Shown here piece by piece: positions 1-26,091 of a DNA stretch of 64,000 nucleotides. Each line of letters begins with the position of its first letter. Position 1 is the stretch's first letter. Where the stretch lies: contig NC_083525.1 in assembly GCF_032362555.1 (NCBI RefSeq), forward strand, positions 729,501 through 793,500, given 5' to 3'. The position numbers were made by a program, and so were the translations under genes. Source of the DNA: Amyelois transitella. Taxonomy: Eukaryota; Arthropoda; Insecta; Lepidoptera; Pyralidae. The notes below the pieces were generated by a model that was given only the letters and a program-made list of their open reading frames with translations, was not told the origin of the DNA and ran no database searches.

Positions 1-220
1 ATTTATTTTCAAAATTGGATACAAGGTAATACTTATTGACGTCACATCACTTAAATCTATTAAAACTAATACCACTTCCAAAGCGCATGTGTAAAAGAAG
101 CGGCGGAACAAAACACTGCAGCATTTTCACCGGACGTCAATTTACAAATATAGTTTTCTTAAATCTAAATCGTGGACGAATGCACATTGTCTACATTTAA
201 AAAAAAACATGATTTTTTAT
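1..220 (+). repeat. dispersed repeat of unknown class (Harbinger target family)
   Basis: Blocks TTTTCAAAATTGGATACAAG, GACGTCACATCACTTAAATC, TTCCAAAGCGCATGTGTA, AGAAGCGGCGGAACAAA recur at 10774-10890, 29968-30045 plus 34408-34450, 56297-56520 and partly 8525-8890. Confidence 0.8.
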
Positions 221-367
221 TCTTCTAACCTACCGCTGCGTTAACTCAGTGAAAAATTACTGAGTAGGTACTTCAAGTCTGAAACAGTTAAAAAAATCAT
301 ATAGGTTTTCACGCTGGGGGTGAGTAAGGTACGTTTCTTTACGTAAAAGTTTTATTTTTTTTAATAA

Positions 368-955
368 TCTTCCTGACGTCGGTGGTCGAATCGATAAGGT
401 GCCCGGATAAAATGCGTGATGCCTAGAAAAGCACAGGTTCGAACCCCACCTCGGCCATGTACCAATGACTATTGTCGAAGTTATGTACATTAGTTGGAAT
501 ACTAACCGACACTATTACAGTGAGGGAAAACATTGCGAGGAAACAGGCACATTCAGGTAACTGGATGTGTAACCATGATCGATCCAATACGGGTTAAGTT
601 CTCCTGCAAAGGTTGCGGAGGTCAGATGGGACATACGTTTTTTTTTTTGTAATGTATTTTTGTCAGTATGCATGTGCACTTTATCGCACCACCAACTTAA
701 AGTTTTCTCTGTTTGGTCAACTGGTTGACTGGTAGAGAATGCCAAACGGCATTAAGTCCGCCTTTTGTACATTTTTTTTGTTTTTGTGCAATAAAGTTTA
801 AATAAATAAATAGATAAATGGGAGTCGCTTCGTGTAAAAACCCTGACTCACCCAATCTAGGATCCATGGTCAATGGCATACCCCGGGCTCTTCTCCAGAG
901 TGGTGAGGATGCGACCGGGACTAAAGCCAGGAAGCAGAAAAATCTTCCTGATGTC
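368..955 (+). mobile_element. tRNA-derived SINE (about 400 bp) split by another SINE
   Basis: The head has Pol III-like boxes (GTGGTCGAATCGATAAGG, GGTTCGAACCCC), then GTGAGGGAAAACATTGCGAG, CCTGCAAAGGTTGCGGAGGT, and after the interruption (628-818) GGAGTCGCTTCGTGTAAAAA, CCATGGTCAATGGCATACCC, CGACCGGGACTAAAGCCAGG. ATGGGA is repeated on both sides of the interrupting element. Confidence 0.85.
628..818 (+). mobile_element. Bm1-like lepidopteran SINE, nested
   Basis: Contains GAGAATGCCAAACGGCATTA, AGTCCGCCTTTTGTACA and an ATAAAGTTTAAATAAATAAA tail, the 3' end typical of Bm1-type SINEs. It interrupts the tRNA-derived SINE. Confidence 0.8.
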
Positions 956-1239
956 AACCGAGCACCGCTCGGTCAACCAGGTACTTTTTAATTAAACGCG
1001 TTTTAATTTCAGCAGGCGTAGTATAGTTAAGTATACCTACTTATATCTAATTTATATGACTCCATATAAAGGGCCGACGCGCCCATGTCGTGTGGTAATC
1101 AGCGTAAATACCCAGTAATTGTCGGAAATCCGTCCCTCATTAGCTTTACCTACAAATTTATTGCTCAATTAATCTTATGTATGTATGGAATAGGTTAAAT
1201 CCTTATGGCGTAATGATTGACAAGTAAAAATAGTATTTG

Positions 1240-1377
1240 TAGTGCCGTGTGGTTCCCGGCAATGCTTTACTTACTAAGTTTATAAGTTTATCCCTTAGTC
1301 GCTTTTAACAACATCCTTGGAAAAGAAATGGAGTGGTCCTATTATGTTTTCTATTGGTGCCGGGAACCACAAGGCAG
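1240..1377. mobile_element. LINE-tailed SINE, fold-back remnant
   Basis: A plus-strand 5' end (GTGCCGTGTGGTTCCCGGCA at 1241) is followed within 20 bases by a minus-strand 5' half ending GTGCCGGGAACCACAAGGC. Confidence 0.75.
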
Positions 1378-1553
1378 CAATGCAAAAATGTTTCTTTCAT
1401 TCTAATGTTATTTTTGAATATTGTTTTGTTAGTGTCTCGTTTTGTCAGTGGAAAAATAAAGACCGTATTTTCGCAATCTCTGTATTTTATTTATTCCTGC
1501 CTCTATATAGGGGCATTTCTGGAACAAGGAGAGCCGCGGGTCTGCCGGGCATA

Positions 1554-1792
1554 CATACATAAAATTACGCCTCTTTCCCGGAGGGGTAAGCAGAGACTAC
1601 CTCTTTCCACTTGCCACGATCTCTGCATACTTCCTTCGCTTCATTACATTCATAACTCTCTTCATGCAAGCTCGGCGGTTTCGGGTACTCTTGACCTGAC
1701 CCTGTACCAGGACGTCCTTAATTTGATCAAGATACGTTCGTCTAGGTCTTCCCACTCCGACCTTTCCCTCCACACTTGTATATCTGCGTAGG
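1554..1792 (-). mobile_element. 5'-truncated RTE-LINE 3' end
   Basis: CATA tail followed by the reverse complement of the LINE C-terminal coding region (GRPRRTYLDQIKDVL visible on the minus strand). Confidence 0.88.
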
Positions 1793-2016
1793 AATACGAA
1801 TCTAAATTCTACGAATCCATAACACATAGGTAATTTGAATGCTACTCTGCAAATCTGTTTATATCTTCGTTTGTGTGAATGTCTGTTTCTATTTATAGCC
1901 ATAACCGTGTAACCAATTTACATTCGCGAAGTTCTGTTTGAACTTTCACATTCAATGACTTCTGTGCAATGATTGATCACATTTTTTACTTATTGTTTTC
2001 ATGTTAATTTTAAATG

Positions 2017-2256
2017 TACATACATACATGTCATCACGTCTATATCCCTTGCTACGTAGACAAAGAATGACAGGCCACGTTCAGCTGTTTGGCTTAATGA
2101 GAGAATTGACATTCAAATAGTGACAGGTTGCTAGAACATCGCCTAAAAGAAAAATACCAAGTGTATACTCCTATCCCTTAGTCGCCAATTACGAAATATA
2201 GGAAAAAGATAGGGTGGTCCTCTTTTTTTTCTATTGGTGCCAAAAACCACACGGCA
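2017..2256 (-). mobile_element. LINE-tailed SINE (about 260-bp family)
   Basis: Family order on the sense strand: TGCCGTGTGGTTCCCGGCAC, CATGGATGTCGTAAAAGGCG, GATGGGCTAGCAACCTGTCA, CTGTCTACCCCGCAAGGGAT, ACGTGATTATATGTATGTAT. This copy is nearly full length, inverted. Confidence 0.88.
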
Positions 2257-2334
2257 CCAAGTATTTTTAGTATACCTAATAAAGTATACCTAAAAATACC
2301 TATTAAAACAAAAAAAAAACTCTGATTTTAATAC

Positions 2335-2575
2335 TCTTCCTAAGCTCCTAAGTCTGTATGCCTTTGACCATGGATCTGAATGTGCAGCTTTCCTCACGAT
2401 GTTTTTTCCTCACCGTAAGAGTATCGTTTCTATCAAACTAATTGACCTTATGTTAATGTTGTCTTAAATAGTTGTTGGTACTGGGCGGAATCGGGATTCG
2501 AACCTGTGCCTTTATGCGCATCACGCATTTTAACCGGGCACCTTACCGATTAGACCACCTACGCTGTAGTATTGT
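2335..2575 (-). mobile_element. tRNA-derived SINE, partial, inverted
   Basis: On the minus strand: a tRNA-like head (GGTCTAATCGGTAAGGTGCC, CAGGTTCGAATCCC) then the GTGAGGAAA and CCATGGTCAAAGGCAT blocks, with an internal deletion. Confidence 0.82.
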
Positions 2576-2705
2576 ATGAATAGAAGTATTTGATATTGTA
2601 TGAATAGAAGTCTCTATGACACAACGTGACTTAACACGATTCAGACATCAATTCCATCTAATTTTAATTTTAATTATAAATAAAATTTTAATTTTTTTCC
2701 CGACA

Positions 2706-2963
2706 GTGCCGTGTGGTTCCCTGCACCAATACAAAAAAGAATAGGACCACTCCATCTCTTTCCCATGGATGTCGTAAAAAGCGACTAAGGGATAGGCTTA
2801 CAAACTTGGGATTCTTTTTTAGGCAATGACCTAGCAACCAGTCACTATTTGAATCTCAATTCTATCATAAAGCCAAATAGCTGAACATGGCCATTCAGTA
2901 TTTTCAAGACTGCTCTGCTCTGCCCACCCCGCAAGCGATATAGACGTGGCCGTATGTATGTTT
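2706..2963 (+). mobile_element. LINE-tailed SINE, full length
   Basis: All five family blocks present in order; tail CGTATGTATG is short. Confidence 0.9.
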
Positions 2964-3334
2964 AACTATGAATATTCACAATTTGAGTAAGTCGAAACTG
3001 GTTCAAAATAACTTACCAGTGATTATATAAATCTATACCTACCTTACAAACTTGCTTACTTGTTTGCAAAACCATCGCCAATTTGTAACACATACAAAAT
3101 AAAACTATGTTATATGTTAGTTACGAAATTCATATAGAACAACTTTCTATTGGTCCGTTATATTATGTGTAATTATATGTTTATCTAATAACTGAAATAT
3201 ATGTAGATATATATTAATTTTTAACTGTTATTATCCAAATCGCATGCGGTCTGACAAGATAATTTAAACTGAGGAAACCGACATTAGCACCGATTAGATA
3301 GATAAGCGTAAAAATTAATTAATTAATTTTATTA

Positions 3335-3465
3335 AGGCGATGGGCTAGCAACCTGTCACTATTTGAATCTCAATTCTATCGTAAAGCCAAACAGCTGAAC
3401 GTGGCCTATCAGTATTTCCAAGACTGTTGGCTCTGTCTACCCCGCAAGGGATATAAACGTGGTTT
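3335..3465 (+). mobile_element. LINE-tailed SINE, 5'-truncated
   Basis: Begins at GGCGATGGGCTAGCAACCTG and runs to ATATAAACGTGG. Confidence 0.85.
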
Positions 3466-3724
3466 TACGTTTCTTTTTTTGTTTTTTTTTTATGTCTACC
3501 TCGTGACTAATATAAACGTAACATTTCATTGCGCAAAATTGCGCCTAATTCTTAAATAATTACTTAAAAATACAGATTTCAAAGCAATGAACTCAGTAGT
3601 TCTTTACATCATGTGGGTACTTATGTCATGTACCTATCGCAAAAAATCGCCCACTCAATAATTAAATACTAGTTTCGCTCATGTGTTCTAATATAGGCGT
3701 TTACTTTCAAATAAACAGCAACAT

Positions 3725-3933
3725 GTGCCGTGTGGTTCATGGCACTTAAGACAAGAACCACTATCTTTCCCATGGATGTCGTAAAAGGCAAAGGCTTATA
3801 AACTTGGGATTCCTCTTGTAGGCGATATCTAGCAACCTGTCGTTATTTGAATCTTAAACGTGGCCTTTTAGTCTTTTCAAGGCTGCTGGCTCTGTCTACT
3901 CCGCGATATAGACGTGACTATATGTATGTATGT
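3725..3933 (+). mobile_element. LINE-tailed SINE with internal deletions
   Basis: GTGCCGTGTGGTTC start and ATGTATGTATGTA end; parts of the centre are missing. Confidence 0.85.
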
Positions 3934-3936
3934 ACT

Positions 3937-4140
3937 TTCATCTTCCTCCTGGCTGGAGAAGAGCCCGGGGTATGCCTTTGACCATAGATCCTGGATTGGG
4001 TGAGTCAGGTTTTTACACGAAGCGACTCCCATCTGACTTCCGCAACCTTTGCAGGTCAACCTAACCCGTATTGGATTCATGGTTACACATCCAGTTGCCT
4101 GAATGTGCAGGTTTCGGTTACTCTTCCAGAACTTTTGGTA
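3937..4140 (-). mobile_element. tRNA-derived SINE 3' part
   Basis: TCCTCCTGGCTGGAGAAGAG, ATCCTGGATTGGGTGAGTCA, CACGAAGCGACTCCCATCTG, AACCCGTATTGGATTCATGG. Confidence 0.82.
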
Positions 4141-4265
4141 TACAACCACTCCATCCCTTTACCAGGGATTCCGGGTAGTCATTCATTTACAAGGGATGTC
4201 GTATAAGGCGATGTTCTCAATAATACTAACAGACCACAATTGAAGGAATCAGTATTCAACAGGCT

Positions 4266-4540
4266 GTTTAGATAGATAGATAGATAAAAGCTTTATTCAC
4301 CATCACAATAAATTTGTTGGACACATACATAATTAACAGTAATAAACAATGTGAATGTGCAATGTGCATGAATGTACCACAAACAATGACGGACAGTGAA
4401 AAGGTCAGCATGGTGTAGACACCGCGACGCTGATGATTCTGCCAGAACTGTAGATGAGCTCAGCGAAGCCACACGAAGAGGAGATAAATGTACTAGTTAT
4501 AGAGCAAGTGTCCTATAAAGTTTGTTAATGGCTCAGCAAA
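4266..4540. repeat. GATA microsatellite with adjoining unassigned repeat-like sequence
   Basis: TAGATAGATAGATAGATAAA followed by AGCTTTATTCACCATCACAA; a similar GATAGATAGATATATAAA start is at 38830. Could be the 3' end of an unrecognised retroelement. Confidence 0.4.
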
Positions 4541-4603
4541 AAAAGAAATATGTTTGAATAACGATCTTTGGGAAACACTGTATGCAGGACCTTAATAATC
4601 TAT

Positions 4604-4867
4604 ACTAATACTATAAAACTGAAGAGTTTGTTTGTTTGTCTAAACGCGCTAATCTCAGGAACTACTAGTCCGAAAAGAAAAATTTTGCGTTGAATAGACC
4701 ATTAATCGAGGAAAGCTTTAGGCTATATAACATCACGCTGCAACTATAAGGAGCGAAGAAATACTGTAAAATGTGAAAAAAACGGGGAAACTTATTCACC
4801 CTTGAGAGCTTTAATGATGCCCAAAATAACTATTCCACGCGGACGAAGTCACGGGCAAAGCTAGTTA
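4604..4867 (+). mobile_element. Helitron-like non-autonomous element
   Basis: ATACTAATACTATAAAACTG, GAACGCGCTAATCTCAGG-type block, CATCACGCTGCAACTATAAG, TTCCACGCGGACGAAGTCAC, terminal GCTAGT. The 3' CTAGT and lack of terminal inverted repeats fit Helitrons. Confidence 0.75.
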
Positions 4868-5146
4868 ATTATAATTAACTAATTGTTATCTCGTGTGACG
4901 TGACTCCATCTTTAGTAGATAATAACAGGTTGTTGTCGACAGTAGCACGAAAAAATTAATACTAAGTTAGTTACATGTATTATGCATATGTCTTTGATAA
5001 TGGTATGTTATTAAATTCATTACGTTAATTATATGTAATTAATTTCAGAGTAATGGGAAAACATTTAAGGTTGTAACATTTAATTTGTATTTTCATACGT
5101 ACCTACTTTATAAAATAAAATTATAACATACCTAAATATAAAAACC

Positions 5147-5375
5147 CAATCACGTTTATATCCCTTGCGTGGTAGACAGAGCCAACGGTCTTGAAAAAAC
5201 GGAGAAGCCACGTCCAGCTTAATGATGGAATTGAGATTCAAATAGTGACAGGTTGCTAGTCCATCGCCAACAAGAAGATCCCCAAATTTATTAGCCATTC
5301 CCTTAGTCTCCTTTTACGACATCCATGGGAAAGACATGAAGTGGTCCTATTGGAAAGTGCCGGGTACCACACGAC
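5147..5375 (-). mobile_element. LINE-tailed SINE
   Basis: AATCACGTTTATATCCCTTG to GCCGGGTACCACACGA, inverted and diverged. Confidence 0.85.
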
Positions 5376-5401
5376 TATAAATTGGATTTCTTTATGTACC
5401 A

Positions 5402-5622
5402 CTAGAGGCCGCCCGCGACTTCGTCCGCATGGAAACCCTATCAATCCCGCGGGAACTCCGTGAAAAAAGTAGCCAATATGTTATTCTGGGTCTTCAGCTA
5501 CCTACATACCAAATTTCATCGTAATCGGTTCAGTAGTATTTGCGTGAAAGAGTAACAAACATCCATACTGACATCCTGACATACTCACAAACTTTCGCAT
5601 GTATAATATCAGTAGGATTCAT
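5402..5622 (-). mobile_element. Helitron-like element, second subfamily
   Basis: ACTAGAGGCCGCCCGCGACT, GAAACCCTATCAATCCCGCG, GGTAATCGGTTCAGTAG-type block, ACTTTCGCATGTATAATATC. Same family as 46351-46550. Confidence 0.7.
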
Positions 5623-5862
5623 TAAAAAGTTCAAGGCGATCATTGTTTTGTTGTTAAGTAATTAATAATTAAGTAATTAATTATAAACAAAGCGCTAACA
5701 ATCAATTATTAAAGTTACGCAAGCGATAACACCAGCTTATCAATTAGATAACCTTGGGCATTGTATATATGAATATATCTCACAATGTAATGTGCTGAAT
5801 GAATAGTATGAAACAAACGGTTGAAGTTGGAAATCGAAGGTTCCGTATCCTAACTAATGTAT

Positions 5863-6115
5863 ACTAATATTATAAAGCTGAAGAGTTTGTTTGTTTGTTT
5901 GAACGCGCTAATCTCAGGAACTACTGGTTCGAATTGAAAAATTATTTTTGTGTTGCATAGACCATTTATCGAGGAAGGCTTTAGGCTATATAACATCACG
6001 CTGCAACTATTAGGAGCGATGAAATAATGGAAAATATGGACATAAGGTTTTCATCCCGGTAAAAATTTTAATTCTCGTGGGATTTGCGAAAAAAAACTTG
6101 TATAATTTTGTTGGT
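5863..6115 (+). mobile_element. Helitron-like element, 3' part replaced
   Basis: ATACTAATATTATAAAGCTG through CATCACGCTGCAACTATTAG; the CTAGT end is not recognisable. Confidence 0.65.
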
Positions 6116-6604
6116 GGCGCTAAATTTGCGCGATTAGGTGCGGTTAAAAGCTAGACATCGATAGATATTAACTTAAATTTATTTCATATGCATGCATATG
6201 CTGAGTGGAAACCCTTTTGGTCGTACATGTTTTTTTTTAATTTTTATTATTATAAACAATGTAATTTCATCTTTGGCGCCAATAAATACTTTTCTTTCTT
6301 CTTTCTTTCTTTCAATGTATGCCAAGTATCAATTTTTTTTCTGGTAACAAAAATCTTCCTTCTTGCTTTAAGAAGTTACCAGAATAAAATCTTTAATTTT
6401 TCGAGTCATTACAATAATCTCTATAAAGGACTGAGAGTATACTCGTAACAAATAACTGGCGTTTAGCTTACAACTACTAAAGAACCCTAATAAAAGATCT
6501 AGCCGATCCGTCCCACCGCATTCATTGTACACATTGTTAGAGCTTAAATTGTATGCTTTGAAGTAGGCCAAAGACACCGCTTAACCGATTTTAAAGAGGG
6601 GTTC

Positions 6605-7090
6605 TTATAAGACAACACACGTACAAAAAATATTTATTTAAGACTGACCATTGCCCACGACTTCGTACGCACGTTTCGGCGTCCTCGGAATTAAGACCAT
6701 TGGCTCTCAGGTCATCTTTAGGGACGTCCAGCTGATGATCTGTTTGGCCTGCCTTCCACCTGGGCTCAGCGAGAGCGACAGTCCTTTTTCTTTAAAAAAA
6801 ATAGTGAAAAAGGAATCACTGACTTAGGTACTTATAAGGTTTTATAAAGGTCTCAAAAATATGATACGTACGAGTATGATTCTTTATTCTTAAATCTAAT
6901 AAATTTATCCAAAGAGAAAATGCTGCAGTGCAGTTTGTTACCGCTTCTTCTGCACTGACGCTTTGGAAGCGGCAGTGAACTTAGTTTAAAGTAATCTATT
7001 TGACTTCAACCAATGTTGTGAAACCAAAAGATATCACAATTATTAAGTGATATTAAGTGTCTCAAAATAATGAATAAAAATTTTGAATTC
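6605..7090 (-). repeat. old repeat-rich stretch related to the same family
   Basis: Contains GTTACCGCTTCTTCTGCACT and GCTTTGGAAGCGGCAGTGAA, which resemble the inverted GCTTCCAAAGCG and AGAAGCGG blocks; the rest is unassigned. Confidence 0.45.
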
Positions 7091-7318
7091 GAATTTGATC
7101 CATTCTTTGATAAATAGACCATGGCAATTGACCACACCTGGACCAGATAAGGCTTGGCCTTCAACCAGTAATTAGTTGTATCGGTTATTCCGCCCTGGGC
7201 TGTGTTGCGAGAGGTGACAGATCATATCTTAGGTCATGGTGTGAAGACATGTGACGCAATGAAGTTGTTAGTTAGATGAGGGCAAAGAGTGGAACTAAAA
7301 GGCAAGGATAAATTTGTG

Positions 7319-7336
7319 CGTGTGTGTGTGTGTGTG
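7319..7336. repeat. (GT)n microsatellite
   Basis: Short uninterrupted GTGTGTGTGT run. Confidence 0.8.
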
Positions 7337-7539
7337 AAATAATTTTGCGAATTTTGCGAATAAACAAGCGTAATTAAGAATTTTTATACCGATAATCTGA
7401 TTTATATTGTTATTTATGACTTTGGAAGGTATTTTTTTGTTTTTGTATTTTCTAATTTTTAAATAAAAAAACTGTTTTGTAAAAGAATGCAATTAAAACT
7501 AACTAAGAGAAATACTAATAATGATGAGATTCTTCTTTT

Positions 7540-7656
7540 AGACGATGGGCTAGCAACCTGTCACTATTCTAGAATTCATTACTCCATAGATTGGCTTGTC
7601 AGTCCCACAAGCGATATAGCCGTGAATATATTATGTATTTATGTATGTATTAATAA
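7540..7656 (+). mobile_element. LINE-tailed SINE, 5'-truncated
   Basis: From GACGATGGGCTAGCAACCTG to a TTATGTATGTAT tail; partly deleted. Confidence 0.75.
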
Positions 7657-7746
7657 AAATCTTCAGGATTATACTCTATAGCTTTAGTGCTTATAATTTA
7701 AACATACGTTTCCGAAAGTTTGTTTGTTTGTTTATACGTATACAGG

Positions 7747-8046
7747 TATACATACATATATATTATGTATGTATGTATACGTACATATATACATATAATC
7801 ACGTCTATATCCCTTGCGGGGTAGACAACGCCAACAGTCTTGAAGGGACTGATAGGCCACGATCAGCTGTTTGGCTTAATGCTAGAATTGAGATTCAAAT
7901 AGTGACAGGTTGCTAGTCTATTGCTTAAAAGAAGAATCTTAAATTTATGAGCCTATCCCTCAGTCGCCTTTTACGACATCCATGGAAACGAGATGGAGTG
8001 CTCCTATTCTCTTTTTTTTTATTAGTGCCGGGAGCCACACGGCACT
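7747..8046 (-). mobile_element. LINE-tailed SINE with expanded tail
   Basis: A long ATACATA/TATGTATG mixed tail precedes AATCACGTCTATATCCCTTG; ends GGGAGCCACACGGCAC. Confidence 0.88.
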
Positions 8047-8075
8047 AATAAAATTGTAAAATAGATGTAATTTAA

Positions 8076-8312
8076 TGCCGTGTGGTTGCCGGCACCGATA
8101 CAAAAAAGAATAGGTACATATATATATTATAGGCTTGCAAACTTGGGATTCTTTTTCAGGCGATGGGCTAGCAACCTGTCACTATTTGAATCTCAATTGT
8201 ATCATTAAGCCAAATAGCTGAACGTGGCCATTCAGTCTTTTCAAGACTGTTGGCTCTGTCTACCCCGCAAGGGATATAGACGTGACCATATATATGTATG
8301 TATGTATGTAAT
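8076..8312 (+). mobile_element. LINE-tailed SINE just upstream of GMC exon 1
   Basis: TGCCGTGTGGTTGCCGGCAC to TATGTATGTATGTA. TGTAATTTAA flanks both sides as target duplication. It ends about 28 bases before the exon 1 acceptor. Confidence 0.9.
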
Positions 8313-8339
8313 TTAAAATTGAACAATTTTGTCCTGCAG

Positions 8340-22435
<14,096 letters not shown>

Positions 22436-22453
22436 AACTGCCAGCGCCATTAG

Positions 22454-22459
22454 AATAAA
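22454..22459 (+). promoter_or_regulatory. candidate polyadenylation signal of the GMC gene
   Basis: A canonical AATAAA lies 19 bases after the TGA stop. It is unusually close to the stop, so a later signal could be the one used. Confidence 0.35.
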
Positions 22460-24375
22460 TGATACAATAAGCTGAAGAGTTACCAGAGACAAGTTCTAAA
22501 TTTAAAATTAAGTGTTACCATTCCACAGGAAATCGAAATTTGAATATTGAAGTTATGCATTTGCAGTGCATATTATGGCATATTAAAAAGCTCGTAATGT
22601 ATGTACCTTTTATATATTTTTAATAATGAAAAACAAGGCAACGCATGCTTGTGGGTTTCTTGTTTAAAACAACTTAAATATTTTTTTGTTCAGTGTTCCC
22701 TGCATCAGTAAAACAATATTTTTTTTATATACGAAGACATTTTAGCTACTAACATTTATAAAGTGTTGACATACCTAAAAATCTTGCCATATTTTATAAT
22801 GACCAATTCTTGCCATGGTAATCGAAATTCCTTACAATATAAGATTAGATTCATTTTGTACCAGTTACAGTATTTTTTCTAGTAATTAAGATTAAATCTA
22901 GAAAATCCACGCAAACAGTGTGCAATGTGACTTAATGTCGACTTATAACGACTACCGTTGTACATACTAGTATTTATGACTTATGTTTCCTACGTATTAA
23001 GAATGTTTTTATTAATTTAGATTTAGTATTCAAGATTGATTTGATAAAATGTCTGATAGGACATCATCCTCTTCTACTATATTATCCATCCATCCATCTT
23101 ATCTGGGGCACGGCAGAGCCCCACCAAGTCGAGCAAAAAAAAATTTAATTATCAGAAAAAGAAAAAAAAATTACAACATACCTATAGTCAAATTTTACAC
23201 ACATGCATGTAGTATGCATTTCTTTCGATTATAATCCTTTTTTAAAATTGTTTAAAAATTTTATAATTATATTTATTCATTATGTAACCAAGGTGTTATC
23301 TGTGAGTGCATCAAGCTTTTCACCAAATCTCGATGTCGTAGAAGGCGAGTTGAGAACAAAAGCACTAACAATAAAGCAACATGGAAATATTGTATAAACG
23401 ACCGGACTTTGAAGATGAAATTCGAGATTATTTTGAGAAGATGGATGGAATTTAGTTATATAAAAAAAACCTAACTACCACGTGATTAGTGGAAGAGAAT
23501 CAGCAGCAGTTATTTATAAATAAAACTATTTAAATACTCCATAAGTAACTTTTATTTCACGTATATATGATAAAACATTTTCCTTTTAAACTTAAAACTA
23601 AATATGTTGTTCCCTTACCTGCAAAAGTCTAATACATATGTAGGAGTTCCCAATTTCACTATAAATGATTAAAAATTAATATTTTCTTATAAATAACATA
23701 GCAGAATATGACCCAATGGATTGCAAAATTTTAAATACTTTTTTCTTATACAAAGCGAAAATACAATCTACAAACAAATATGAACCTTTGAAAAAAGTCC
23801 ATCGCAAAAGGTTCTTTCTTATTGAGTTTTCTATATTAGGTAAGTATTTACCTAAGTATAACTTATCAAACGAATGGACTTAATGTTTAATAAAAAAAAA
23901 ACAAACTATTTCTGGCATAATCATTGATTCGGATAAATTTTCATACGTCAATAATGTCTTGCAAAAAGAATGGCAAATCAGACATTTTTGTTTCAATTTC
24001 GCGCTCATCATTTGAATCTTGTATATCGAACAATCGAACGTTTGACGCCATTTCCACTAGCGGGGTCTAGCTTGAACTACATCTGTGTTCTGAGACTTAG
24101 ATCAAATTTACATAGAGACTAGACCTTCGGGAGTAACATTAGGTTTCTTATCTTAATATACCTATAAAAAGAGAAAGTTAATAATCAAAACGCACAGCCC
24201 AAACCGCTGGATCTAGAGATATTTCTAAGGGTTCACTAAGAGAGGATTTCCCGAAATTCCCGCGGGAACAGGAATTATGGTGATTTTTCGTTTTACGCAG
24301 GCATCCTTTAGTATTTCCATAAATTTACAGTCTAGCATCCTAACTATGTAAATAAAAAACTAATTAACGTATTAT

Positions 24376-24550
24376 ACGTACATATAATCACGTCGATATT
24401 CCTTGCAGAGTAGACAGTGCCAACAGTTTCGAAAAGACCAATAGGTCACGTTCAGCTGTTTGGCATAACAATATAATTGAGATTGAAATAGTGACAGGTT
24501 GCTAGCCCATCGCCTCAAAGAAGAATCCCAAGTTTATAAGCCTATCCCGA
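24376..24550 (-). mobile_element. LINE-tailed SINE, 5'-truncated
   Basis: ACATATAATCACGTCGATAT to AAGCCTATCCC, diverged. Confidence 0.82.
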
Positions 24551-26091
24551 ACATGATTCACATATTATAATTAACAATAAATTGTATTGAACCCTGAAGT
24601 ATGTAGTTAGAAATAGTGGCCCTTGCCTCATTTCCTAATCTAAGTAAAAATTCACGACTATACAATTAAACTACTGGCATTAAAAATATGTTGGTTATTT
24701 ACTCACTCAAACTTTTCCTCACAACTTTTCCTATTAATCAACACAAATCTTATCTAAAATAGCCGATTCCTTACTTTGAAACAACATCTATAAACACAAT
24801 ACATAAGAGGCGCAACTTTGTTAATAACCACAGAGTTAGGAATAATGTAAGACTGTAGAAGTGGTCAGTCCAGGTGAATGTGAGTTAACCTCTGAGCTGC
24901 CGAACCAGCGATCCGCATCTGGCGCGGGAAATCGAAATTTTTTCGAGCTAGAAAGGAGTATTTCCAACCTTATAGTAATGCATCTAATACTCAAAATAAA
25001 ATAAAAAAAATGTGACAGGTAGGGCGAGCGCTGGTCAGAGCTTAAGCAGTTGAGGCCAGTGCACTGATCAGGGCTTAGACAGCAGAGAGAGACACCACAA
25101 TCAGTCACCATTACGTTTACATCCTACATCTAAAACCTGAGTTTTATTGGACAAGTTTACAAGCAATAAATAGCATTGTTTATTGCATAGCAAGACGAGA
25201 CAAAGATACTATTCCTATTGTATGAAATTATTCTGGTGTATTTAATTACACAAAGCGACTCCCGTCTGACTTCTGTGACCTTGTTTAGAAGAGGAACGTC
25301 AATGAGCTTGGATTTTGATTGCTTTCATTTGAATCTAAAAAGTAAACTACATAACTTTTGATATTTATTTAAACCTTAAAATATAATAAAGACCATTTAT
25401 TATCTCTAATTCGCATTAGTTTAATTTTAATATATTTTCTTTATTAAATTTTTTTTTTAATAACGCCACATTATGGTGTTTCAATTGTTGATTCCTTATT
25501 AAAAAAAAAATACAGTCCAATTGAGAAAACTCCTCCTTTTTTTGAACTCGGTTAATAAAAAAGAAGAAAATTTAAAATTTAAGATATTTATAGATATTTT
25601 GTTTCGCGCTAAGCGGATTTTAAAAATAATATATACGTCTAAATAAACTATCAAATACTCTTCAATAGCATAGTCTGCATACAACCAAATTTTTCAAAAA
25701 TATATCTATGCACATCGAAAGCTAAAAAAGCGAAAATTTTATCCACACAAGTTAAACTTAGATACTAAATTTAATATCTTAAGTACTAACATTACTAGCA
25801 CATTATGATTTAATTAATTTTATATAAATTAATGCCATGTAAGCTAAATACTAAATTGACTCGTTTTTGTCACCAGAGCGGCGCCACTTTCGCTCTTACG
25901 ATGCAAAAACTTGATGAACCTCAATATTTCATAAAGTAGATTTACAATTCAAAGTATACTAATCAATACAAAAATAATATTTCATTCTAGACACATGCAA
26001 AATATCATTTTATAAAAAAATAAATTTGTTAGTTATATATACTTAGAATCATCATAAAATATTTGCCGACGTACAACTCATATATACATCA

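Larger units (their letters stand above)
1..8339. other. intergenic or 5' UTR-intron region upstream of the GMC gene
   Basis: Occupied by the SINE, Bm1-like, Helitron-like and LINE fragments listed separately, with AT-rich filler. No conserved exon was recognised. One or more noncoding 5' exons of the GMC gene should lie here because its first coding exon begins at an acceptor. Confidence 0.6.

Noticed and set aside
23040-23400. possible small gene between GMC and pasha
   Set aside because: Short frames in AT-rich DNA with no recognisable domain or splice structure.
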